Below are positions 19,860 through 31,500 of a DNA stretch of 64,000 nt, piece after piece. Origin of the DNA: Lactobacillus sp. (GTDB lineage Bacteria > Bacillota > Bacilli > Lactobacillales > Lactobacillaceae); assembly GCA_022483245.1 (NCBI GenBank), contig JAKVNR010000001.1:372001-436000 (forward strand). Direction: 5' to 3'. How positions within the stretch are numbered: position 1 is the first letter of the stretch; each line of letters opens with the position of its first letter. The translations under genes and the position numbers were made by a program. The notes under the pieces were generated by a model. That model was not told the DNA's origin and ran no database searches. It was given only the letters and a program-made list of their open reading frames with translations.

Positions 19860-22265
19860 ATGGAACAAATTACAGGATTAAGCCGAGCCGAAGTTGAAGC
19901 GCGCACGCAGGCTGGCCAGGTCAACCAAGCAGTCGATAATGAATTCAAGACGAATAAGCAAATTATTAAAGAAAATACATTTACTTATTTCAACTTAATT
20001 TTCTTAGTCTTAGCAATTTTGCTGATTATTGTCGGCTCATTTCGTGATCTGAGCTTTTTGCCAGTGATTATCGCCAATACCGTGATTGGGATTGTGCAGG
20101 AGATCCGGGCCAAAAAGGTGCTGGGCAAGCTGCAAGTGCTGCATGCGACAAAAGCCCAAGCGCTAAGAGATGGCAAACTGACCACGGTGCCAGTCAACCA
20201 GTTGGTCCTAGGGGATGTCATCGTTTTAAAAACTGGTGAACAGATTCCTGCCGACGCTGAAGTTCTAAGCGGGGAAGTGCGGGTCAATGAGTCGCTGCTA
20301 ACTGGTGAAAGCGATGAAATTGCCAAAACTGCCGGCGATGAACTGATGTCGGGCAGTTTTATCGTGTCGGGCCAAGTGTATGCCAAATTGACCAAAGTTG
20401 GGGCTGATTCTTATATTGCCAAATTGACTTTAAAAGCTAAGTCAATGGGTAGCGGTGAACAGTCAGAGATGGTCCGGTCGATTAATAAATTGATCAAATG
20501 GGTCGGCATTATCATCATTCCGCTCGGGCTTGCTCTATTTGGACAAAGCTTTTTCATCAACCATGCTAGTTTCAAGGAAAGTATTACTTCCATGGAAGCA
20601 GCGATCATTGGGATGATTCCAGAGGGGCTTTACTTGCTGACCACGATTGCGCTGGCATTAGCAGCCATGCGGCTAGCTAAAAATCAAGTGATGCTGCATG
20701 ATATGAAGTCAGTTGAAACCCTGGCGCGGGTAGACGTGTTCTGCGTTGATAAAACTGGGACGATTACTGAGCATAAAATGGCCGTGGAAAAATTAATCCC
20801 AGTTGGTCAATATACGGCTGAAACTGCCAAAGTTGTCCTGACTAACTTGCAGCGTAATTTGCCAGCTGATAATGAAACTAGCCAGGCGATTGCCAAGTTC
20901 GTAGGAGATGGCGAGTTCCAGCAAGCGGATCACTTAATTCCATTTACTTCCGTTAATAAGTATTCCGGTTGTGTTGTTGGTCAGCAGACCTTGCTGATGG
21001 GCGCACCAGAATTTTTATTGCGCGATCAGTTTCCGCGCTACCAAGCCCAAGTTGATCAATATGCTCAAGATGGGATGCGGGTTCTGCTAGTTGGGCAAAC
21101 TAGCCAGCTGTTAGCTGATGAAAAAACGCCGTTGACGCAAGCAGTTGAACCCGTAGCCTTTGTTCTGATTGCTAACCCGATCCGTAAAGAGGCGCCTGAT
21201 ACTTTTGCATATTTTGCTAAGCAAGGCGTGCAGATTAAGGTTATTTCGGGTGATAATCCTGAAACAGTCGCTAGAATTGCCCAAAAGGCCAATATTGCTC
21301 ATGCTGAAAATTATGTTGATGCCTCGACTTTGGCGCCAGAGGACTACCCAGCAGCGGTGAAAAAATACACGGTCTTTGGTCGGGTGAAGCCTGAGCAAAA
21401 GCGGGCGTTTGTCAAAGCTCTGCAAGATCAAGGCCGAACGGTTGCGATGACTGGCGATGGGGTCAATGATATTTTGGCCATGAAAGAAGCCGATTGCTCG
21501 ATTGCAGTGGCATCAGGCAATAGCGCAGCGGTGCAGGCGTCACAAGTGGTGCTGCTTGATTCGAACTTTGCGCGGATGCCAAAGGTGGTTGATGAAGGCC
21601 GCCGGGTCGTTAATAATATTGAACGGTCAGCCAGTTTGTTCTTGGTGAAAAATATCTTTTCATTATTGATGGCAGTCTTTGCCTTGGTCTTAACGATTAC
21701 TTATCCGCTGCGGCCATCGCAAATTACGCTGATTTCGGCGTTTACGATCGGGATGCCGTCTTTTTTGCTGGCGCTAGAAAGCAACCACCGGCGGATTCGG
21801 GGCAAATTTATCCCAAGTATTTTAGCTCGGTCGATTCCTGGCGGGGTCAGTGATATGTTGGCTGTCAGCGTCTTAGTGATTGCTGATCAGGTGATTACAA
21901 TCGGGCAAAAGGACGTGGCGACAACGGCGACGATTTTGCTGGTGCTGGTCGGGATGATGGTGCTGTATCACATCTCGGCACCGCTGAATAAGTTCCGGAC
22001 AGCGGTTTTATTGCTGTCAGTTTTGTGCATCATATTGTCGATCATCTTCTTGCCAAACTTCTTCCAGTTGTCGGCTATTTCTAAGACAGCACTGTTCTTA
22101 CTGATTGTGCTGTTTTTAGCGGCAGCTTCAGTTTTCCGCTGGTTGACGCTGATCTGCGATAGCGTGCGAGAAGTCATCTTTGTCTGGGAAGAAAAGGGGA
22201 AGAATACAACTTTTGGCGATCTAAAAGCAGCTTGGAAGTTAGGACGGCAGACTCGACAAGGCTAA
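19860..22265 (+). CDS. cation-translocating P-type ATPase (E1-E2)
   Basis: 'VDKTGTITEHKM', 'LLTGESDEIAK', 'MTGDGVNDILAMKEADCSIAVASG'. Confidence 0.93.
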   Translation: MEQITGLSRAEVEARTQAGQVNQAVDNEFKTNKQIIKENTFTYFNLIFLVLAILLIIVGSFRDLSFLPVIIANTVIGIVQEIRAKKVLGKLQVLHATKAQALRDGKLTTVPVNQLVLGDVIVLKTGEQIPADAEVLSGEVRVNESLLTGESDEIAKTAGDELMSGSFIVSGQVYAKLTKVGADSYIAKLTLKAKSMGSGEQSEMVRSINKLIKWVGIIIIPLGLALFGQSFFINHASFKESITSMEAAIIGMIPEGLYLLTTIALALAAMRLAKNQVMLHDMKSVETLARVDVFCVDKTGTITEHKMAVEKLIPVGQYTAETAKVVLTNLQRNLPADNETSQAIAKFVGDGEFQQADHLIPFTSVNKYSGCVVGQQTLLMGAPEFLLRDQFPRYQAQVDQYAQDGMRVLLVGQTSQLLADEKTPLTQAVEPVAFVLIANPIRKEAPDTFAYFAKQGVQIKVISGDNPETVARIAQKANIAHAENYVDASTLAPEDYPAAVKKYTVFGRVKPEQKRAFVKALQDQGRTVAMTGDGVNDILAMKEADCSIAVASGNSAAVQASQVVLLDSNFARMPKVVDEGRRVVNNIERSASLFLVKNIFSLLMAVFALVLTITYPLRPSQITLISAFTIGMPSFLLALESNHRRIRGKFIPSILARSIPGGVSDMLAVSVLVIADQVITIGQKDVATTATILLVLVGMMVLYHISAPLNKFRTAVLLLSVLCIILSIIFLPNFFQLSAISKTALFLLIVLFLAAASVFRWLTLICDSVREVIFVWEEKGKNTTFGDLKAAWKLGRQTRQG

Positions 22266-22285
22266 AAATAATCTTGATAAAATAA

Positions 22286-22326
22286 AGGCTCGTTTTCTGC
22301 GAAGACAGCAGAAACGGGTCTTTTTT
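22286..22326 (+). terminator. intrinsic terminator
   Basis: aaaggctcgttttctgcgaagacagcagaaacgggtctttttt. Confidence 0.7.
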
Positions 22327-22509
22327 GAGCTTAAATTACCTCGATGTTCGCGAGGCGATTATGATTTAGGATGGCTAGCGTCCATGGTTTAATCAATGCT
22401 TGTAATGGCGCGGATTAAAAGGTTAAGAATTGGTAATGAATAAATTCCCATAAGTGTTAAGATTGAACTAGATAATGCATAATTTTTAGATCATAAAGGA
22501 ACTTGTGTA

Positions 22510-25500
22510 ATGCTGTTTGACAAACAAAATCGGTATTCAATTAGAAAGTTAACGATTGGCGCTGCCAGCGTCTTAATTGGTGTGTTTTGGTTAAGCACGA
22601 CAAGTAATACTGCGCAAGCGGCGAAAAGTAATGGCAATGATGCTGCAATGGAAGAAAAAACTACAACAAAAAATGCAGCAGATCTGATTAAAGATAGTCA
22701 GCGTACTCTGTTGGCAAAAGAAAAAGCTCAGAATAGTACGACAAGCTCTACAGATAGCGCAAAAAGTATTGCTGGTTCAGTAAATGAAAAGCGGTCTGAA
22801 ACTGATATTAGCGATAGTAAAAATACCACAGAGCGAACTAGTAATTCGCTTAAAAATAATAATGTAGTGGTTGATGGAAATCATGCATTTAAAAATGCAC
22901 CCGTGAATTCTCAAGAACATAAACTAGGTACTCCAACGGTTCAAGCACAAGACTTAAAAAAGAGAACCACTTCTGTAATGACTTCAGAAGATGGAACTGA
23001 ACAAACACGTACTGTAACTGTCCACTATAAGATAGCTGATGGTACAACTGAGGGGTCCAAAGCTGCTGATGATGCAGTTTTAGATATTTACTATAAAAGA
23101 ACAAAAACCACTAATTCCGATGGTCAAGATACCTACGGTAATTGGACTTGGGATCAAAGCAGAGGTGATGAGAAGCATAAGGGTTATCATGTTGTTTCAG
23201 GAAATTGGACTTATTTACCCAAGAATTCAGAAGACTTTAATGCTGTAACTGCCGAAGCACCTGAAAAAGAAGGTTATACCCTTGATACTTCAGGTGATGG
23301 AACTAGTTCTGTACCTGCTAACAAATTCGTAGCGCCTACTTATACTGGTAATGATACAAGTAAAGCAGGTGAAAGCTCTGTTGCATATACTAAAAGCGCA
23401 GAAAAGTATGAAGCAAAGCCAGAACACACAGTTTGGTATATTCCAGTAAAGCATGAAACCAGAACTGTTACTGAGTACTACAAGTACGAAGATGGTACTA
23501 CTGCACATGATCCAGACCAAATTCAAGTATTTTATAAAGGTACAGGCGTACGTGATAAAACAACCAATAAGGTTACTTACACTTGGACTTGGGATTCTTC
23601 TGCTGGTGATGAAGATACCCCAGGCTTTCACGTCATCTCTGGTAATTGGAGCGTAGGGTCTAAAGGAAAACCGATAACTGGTCCATGGAGTGTAACCACC
23701 CCTACTATAAGTGGGTATACTCCAATAACAACGACTGGTATTCAGTACACCTCAAATAACTTTGGTCATCCAACAAGTGGTGACCAATTTACTAGAACTG
23801 ATGCAAAAGACTGGTTTTATAGAAGTTCGAATACTACATACTATGTTCCTTCTGAAAATACAGGGACTAAATATGTTTATAGGTATATAAACATTATTAA
23901 GCCGGGTGGTAGTAAAACAACAAATAATCAATATACTACTTGTACTTCAAATGCCTATTTGAACTCGGATGACAGTGGTGTAGTGTATCGTGGTACTAAT
24001 GGTACGATGTCAGCAGTTGATGTTAGCATCTCAGGTTATACACCAATAATTACGCAAACAAATAGATGGTAAGACGACTACGATTAATTCTATTGATGCG
24101 ATAACTGTGGATGGAAAGAGCTCCAATATTACTATTAATGTCACTTATATTGATAGTAACAGCAGAGTAGGTAAGATTTCTTACGTTGACAGTACAACAG
24201 GCACAGAAGTCGGTAATGCACCAATTTCAGGAAAAATTGGCAGCACAATCTCAATCACTGACACCATTAATAAAAATGTTCCAAAGGATTATGAAATAGC
24301 ATCAGGCCAAAATATTCCGAAAACGGTAACTGTTACTGATAGTGGTATAGAAACTGTTGTGGTTAAAGTTGAAAAGACTGCAACAGGAAAAATATCATAC
24401 GTTGATAGCACTACAAATAAAGAAGTTGGTAGTGCAACGATAACAGGAAAAGTTGGACACACGATTTCAATCATTGATACTGTTAATAACAATATCCCTA
24501 AAGATTATGAACTCGTACCAGGTCAAACAATTCCAACAGTAGACGTGACTGAAAATGGTATCTCAACAGTTAATATTAAAGTTCAGAAAAAGACCGTAAC
24601 TGGTAAGATTTCATATATTGATGTTGATGCCAATGATAAAGAAGTTCAGACGACTGACTTATCTGCAAAAGCTGGTGAAACAGTAAGGATAAGTACTAGT
24701 ATTCCAGAAAATTATGAACTTGTATCCGATCAAAATATTCCTACCGAAGTAACTGCAACTAGCTCTGGCATTCCAACGGTAACTGTTAAAATTAAGCATA
24801 AGACCCAAGATGTTTCTGATACAGACCCAGGCGCTCATCAAGCACGTACTATCACTGAATATTACAAATATGCAGATGCTGGGAGTTTAACTGGACAAGA
24901 GGTGTTTTCTGAAGATCAGCTTCAAGTTTTCTACAAAGGTACAGCAATTAAAGATCTAGTTACTGGAAAAGTTACTTATAGTAATTGGAAATGGGATACT
25001 TCTCAAGGTGATGAAGATACCCCTGGTTTTCATGTTGTTAAAGGTACATGGACTGGATTAGGCGAAAAGGGTAAGCCAAGTACAAAAAGCATAGTCATAA
25101 ATCCGCCTGATAAAGAGGAATATACTGCCATTACTGGTACACGTGTAAATTACAATACAAACGTCTTTGTTAATCCAAACACTGATTTTACTACCGATAC
25201 AGCTTCAAAGTGGTATTACCGCAATTCTCTCACCACCTATTATGTTCCGAAAACCTTGGTCGATAAGATGATCTCTCGGACAATTTACGTAACTGAACCA
25301 GGTAAGGAACAAGCATCTGTTACTAATAATGTGAACGTAACTAGATATGCTGCAATCAATAGTACTGACACTGGGGTTATCTATGAGGGATTTGAAGGTA
25401 GTGGTTGGCAAATAACTGGTACTAATTCTTGGCCTGCCTATACTGTACCTTCACATCCTGGCTACACAGTCAAGATTACTAAGTCAATTGATGGTGGAGC

Positions 25501-28500
25501 AGAAGAAGCTGGCAGTGAGGCTGATTTAGCTCAAAAAACTGTCACAGTTGATGGTAAATCTGAAGTCATCAACATTACCTACAGTGCTACTTCAACCATT
25601 TCTTTAGATGGCTCCGGAAGTAGTGAATATACAGGTCAACCTATTACGATTGATGATGTCAATAAGGGCATCACAGTTAATGTAATAGGTCCTGATAGTA
25701 CAACTTCAGGTAAATACACCTTAGTCGATGGCGATGTTGAGTTCTTAAAGGATGGCTCAACTGGTAGCTATTCAACTACTTTGCCAACTGATGCTGGTAA
25801 ATACTCGATGAAATTAACCGAAGCAGGTATGAACCACATTAAGACTAAGTTTGGTAACAATGCAATCACTTTCCAATACGCAGATAATAAAGATGTTGCA
25901 TATTACACGATTGCCCAAGTCAAAGCCGAGGTTAGTCTCACAGGTAGTAAAACAATTACATATGGTGATGCAGTCAAAATTGATGCTTCAAACTATCAAT
26001 TGAAAGCTACTGATTCACAAGGTAACTCTATTGATACTACTGGCATTAAATTGACTGATGGTGATCTAGAGTTTGTAACCACGCCAACTGATGCTGGTAC
26101 TTATCAAGTTAAGCTGACTACGCAGGGGATTGATAAACTCAAGGCCTTGAAAGGTGCTGCTAACTATAACTGGGATAGTGCAAGTGATGCTAGAGCTAAC
26201 TACATTGTTGAGAAGAAAAGCCTCGTTTACTCTATTTTAGGGATTGTAAATAGCCAATACACTGGCAGTCCGATTACAATTGCTGATTTAACTAGCCATG
26301 GTTCGATAATTCATGTGCAAGTACAAAGCAACGATTACGCTTTGGTTGATGGCGATGTCCAATTTGCTAAGCATGGCACACATGATTATTCAACAATTTA
26401 TCCTACTGAAATCGGTAGATATGATGTGCAGTTAACTGAAGCTGGTGTGCGTCATCTCCAAGAAAAATATGGTGACCGCAACACAAAGTTAACGCCTGTC
26501 AAGCAAGAACAAGTTGCTACATACATTATTGAGCAAGGTACAGCTAAAGTTAGCCTATCTGGTGATCAAACAGTTGCGTACAATGAAGATAAAACAATTG
26601 ATCCTTCAAAGTACACGCTTTCTATTAAGAATTCGAATGGCGACACCATTTTTGCTAATGAAACTTTGGCAGCAGGTGATCTGGAATTTGTTAACACACC
26701 AACTGAACCAGGCAATTATCAGGTTAAGTTGAGTCAACAAGGTATCGCTAAACTTAAAGCATTATCTGATAGTTATAACTGGGACAGTGCAAGTGAAGCT
26801 AGGGCAAATTATCAAGCTACTGGAGCCACTTCAAAAATTAATTTGATCAATAATGTAAGTGTTCCTTATACCGGTAATCCGGTTACTTTTGATGAAATTG
26901 GCTCTAGAGTTAAGGTGAATATTGCTGGCCCAGATAATGCAACTTCTGGTACTTATAACTTAGTAGCTGGCGATATTCAGATCGCTAAAGCTGGCACTTC
27001 AGATTTCTCAACAACCTATCCAACGGAAGCTGGTCAATACGTTGTAAAGCTGACAGAAGCTGGCTTAAAGCACATTAAAAACCATTTCGGCAACAACTAT
27101 ATTACCTACCAGTATAACGAGAACATTCCACACAGTGACTGGACAACATTAACCATTGAACAGGCCAAAGCTAATGTTAGCTTAACTGGTGGTCAAAGTA
27201 GTTACTATAGTCAAGAAGCTAAGATTGATGCAGGTAAATACCAAGTATCGATTAAGGACGATCAAGGCAATGCACTTTTTGCTGGCAAAATTACCTTAGC
27301 AGATGGTGATTTAGAGTTTGATACGACTCCAACGAATGTTGGCACTTATCAAGTTAAGCTAACATCGCAAGGACTCAATAAGGTTAAGGCATTATCTACT
27401 AATTATTCTTGGGATAGCGCAGCAAAAGCTACTGCTACTTATACAGTTGAAGCCATGCCAGTGAACGTCACTGTAGAAGGTGGCAATAAATCTGTTAAAT
27501 ATGGTTCGCAAGATTGGGTCGATAACTTTATTGATGATCCAAAGACTCCAGAAGACATAGGTTACACTCTGTCACTTAAGACAAAAGATGGCAAGGATCT
27601 GGACACTTCTTCTGTAAGTGGAAATCTAACCTGGCAAAATGATACTACTCCAACAAATGCTGGCGAATATCATCTAAGTGTTGATACATCGGCTATCCAG
27701 CAGAAGCTTGGTTCTAACTATCAAGTAATTGATAAAGTTGATAATTCACTAACCTTCACCATCGAAAAAGGCAATGCTACAATCACATTAGTTAACAAAT
27801 ATGACGATGGCAAAACTTATGACGGTCAAGACGGAACAATTGATGCCACTAATTACACTTATACGGTAATCACTGATGGTGCTGATCCTGATCGTATTTA
27901 TAGTATTAATGATTTCAGTACTGTAGATAATATTGAATTAACTGATGATTATTTACAATTAGTGCCGATCAACGGAAACATTAAAGATGCTGGTACTTAT
28001 GAGGTTAAACTGACGTCAGCTGGTGAACAGGCGATTAAAAACACTGATGCTTCAGATGATCTTACTACTGGTACCACGCTTTACGGTTCGAACTACAACT
28101 GGACTTTTGCACCATCAGAAGCTACCTACAAGATTGCCAAGACTACAGCTATGGCTACGGTAAATGGTCAAGTTTCGAAAACTTATGATGGTACAGCAAT
28201 TAGCAATTACACTCCTAGCGTAGATATCAATGTCTCTGGAGTAGGCGATACTACCAATAACATTGAATTAACTGCTGGTACTGATTATGTCTGGAAGTTG
28301 GGCAATCAAACCTTTACTACGGCACCAGTTAATACTGGCGATTACACCATTGAATTAACTGATAGCGGTAAGAATAAGATTATGGCCTTTGATGCAAACA
28401 ATGTTGATTGGGATGACGCAGGCAGCTCAATTACAAGTGCTGCAACTTACACCATTACCCAAGCTGCAGCTAGTGCAACTTTAAGTGGTCAAGGCACACG

Positions 28501-31500
28501 TGCATATAATGGTCAAGGCGTAACTTTAGCAGATTTGAATGCTAAAGACGCTAATAACAACATTACTTTAACGATTAAGTACCCAGCTAATGGGGATGCC
28601 AATCACTCAGAAACTATCGCTTTGACTGCGGATGATTTTGTTTGGAACACTACCGATGGTAAGGCTCCAGTTGACGCTAATAGTCAAGCCTATACAATTT
28701 CACTAAATACTGCTGCAATTAAGAAATTAATTGAAGATAAAGCTGGCTATAGTACAGATGCTAGTGGCAAAAAGATAAGCAACGTTACTGTTAATGACAC
28801 TGCAGTTTCTGGTACAGCAGAATACACGATTACTCCTTTAGAGACCGCTGCAATTGTTGCTGGCTATGGTGACTATGGCAAGGAATATGATGCTACAACA
28901 ACTGATTCAATTGATCCAAGTAAGCTGAAGTTTACCGCTAAAGTGGGTGACCAGACCGTTGATTTAGACACAACTGGCTTGACTGGTGATGATTTTGAAT
29001 GGGTTGATCAAAATGGTGCTGCTTTAACAGAAAAGCCTAAGAATGTTGGTACTTATTACATTAAGTTAACTAATGATGGCTTAACTAAGCTGAATAATCA
29101 GAATACTAACTTTAAGCTTACTAGTCAGAGTGGTACAGGTACGTACATAATCACCCAAGGCACTGCTAGTGCTAAGCTTGATGGAACTGGATCGAAATTC
29201 TACAATGGCAGCAAGATTTCTGCTAGTGATCTGGATAATGGCTCTATCAAAGTAGCCTTGACCTTCCCAGGATCAAATAGCGCAAGCTACACATTGCAAG
29301 ATGGTGATTACGTCTTAGACAAGACCAATGATGGTTCAGTCGGCAAGTACACGATTACCTTGACTGATGCAGGTAAGAAGCATATTCAAGATAAGATTGC
29401 TGAGCTTAGCGGTCACAGTTTAGATGGTACAACTAGCAATGTCACTACTGCCTTAGATACAATCACTGGTAGTGCAAGCTACGAAATTAAGGCTGCTGAG
29501 AACACTGTCAGCGTAAGTGGCACGCAGACTGAAACTTACACCGGTCAAACAATTACACCTAAATATGATTCAACAGGTAGCAATGGTGTTAAGGTAACGA
29601 TTATTGCCAATAATGGTAAAGCTGTTGATATCACCAATGCAGGTTTGACAGGTTCTGACTTCAAGACAGTCGATGCAAGTGGCAACGATGTTAATGCCGT
29701 CAATGCTAACGGTACTTACCACATTGTCTTAACCGACGAGGGTCTTGCAAGATTACAACGGGCGGTTGGCAATAATTACCAACTCAGCAAGGGTACTTCC
29801 TTTGGTACTTTGATAATTAACAAAGCCACTGGTACAGCAAGCTTTGAAGGTTCAGCATCATACGTTTACACAGGAAATCCTGTTGATGCTAGTGATTACT
29901 TGAGTCAATACACCCTTAAATTGAATGAGCCAAATAATCCAACTTATCAGTTGGTAAATGGTGATGTTGAATTTAAGCAAGCTTATGGTACTTGGTCAAC
30001 CAATGTGCCAACTAAGGTTGGGAAGTACGATGTCCGCCTTTCTCAACAAGGCTGGGACAACGTCAAGAAGATTAACAGCGATAACGTTCAATGGTCAGCA
30101 ACTGCTTCAACAACAGGCAAAGCAACATTTGAGATTACTCAAGCAAGTGCTACTGCCACTTTAAGTGGCTCTGGCTCAATGATCTATACTGGTCAAGCTG
30201 CTGCAACTGATCTTTCCAAAGATGGTTCAACGATTGCCGTTACTATCAAGAGCGATGGTGCCAATATTGCTAACTTGCCAGAGACTTATGAATTAACAGG
30301 TGGTGACTACACCTGGAATACAGGCAGTGCACCAACGAATGTTGGAAATTACACAATAGCTTTGACCAATGCTGGCATTCAGAAGATCCAGGCTGCAATT
30401 GATCAAGCAGTTGGTGCAGGCAATGTCGTTTTGAAGGGTACTGGCAGTGCAAGCTTTGAAATTAAGCAAGCTGTTAAGACCAACGTTCAACTTCATGGTG
30501 ATGTTGAGAACACTTATAACGGCAATAGCGTAAGCTTTGATCCAACTGCTAATGATCAGAAGGACAAGTTTGGCTTCAACAACATCGAAGGCTTAACCAT
30601 GCCAACCTTCGCAAGTTCTGACTTTGATTGGTACTCTGATGCAGATGGCAAGAATAAGCTCACTGGCGCACCAAAAGATGCAGGTACTTATTACTTGTTG
30701 TTAAATGATGCTGGTAAGAAGAAGATTGTTGACGCCAATAAGAACTACTCATTTACTGATAAAGAAAACAAGAGCACAATTACTGGTGCAATTAGCTACA
30801 AGATTAATCAAGCTGACTTAGCAATCAAGATTTCAGGTCAAAGCCATAAGGATTATGATGGTAAAAATGCAGTAGTGAGTGCAGCAGATCTGACAGGTGG
30901 CGACATCAAAGTTTCTTGGAATGACTCATCTAAAATGCCAACCGATCTTGGCAGCTACACTTTGACTGCTGATGATCTGGAGATTGTTGATGCTAGTGGT
31001 AATGCAGTTAAGAAAGCCAATGCCATTGGCAATGTGACTACTGGTAATCCAGTTTACACAGTTCGCTTAAAGCAAAGTTCTTTAGCAGCAATCGAAGCTT
31101 TATCTGGTGCTAAGAACTACAAGATCAGCACTTCTACTAGTGCTACTTACTTGATCTACAAGCAAAAAGCACAGTTAACTTTGACTGGTAACCAGAAAAC
31201 CACTTATGGCAATCCATTAGCCTTTGATCCATCTAAATATACTCTTGACTTTAGTAATTGGGTTGATCCTGACAATACAAAGCCAACTAAGAGTGAAATC
31301 AATCTTCACGATGGTGATTTGTATATTGTCTACGGCAGCAATGATGGTCCTACCAATGAGTTGCCAACTGATGTCGGGACATATCAAGTTGCAGTTTCAG
31401 ATCAGTTATTGGCTCGGTTAAAAGCTGCCTATCCAAACTATGATTTTGATGGTATTACAGTCAAAAGTAGCAGTGATAGTAAAGGCGACAGCACAGACGA

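Noticed and set aside
24107-24115. Independent GTG start for the 3862-aa ORF
   Set aside because: The frame is open further upstream and continues the preceding domain, no SD precedes this GTG, and the paralogous segment shows the two ORFs are one gene.
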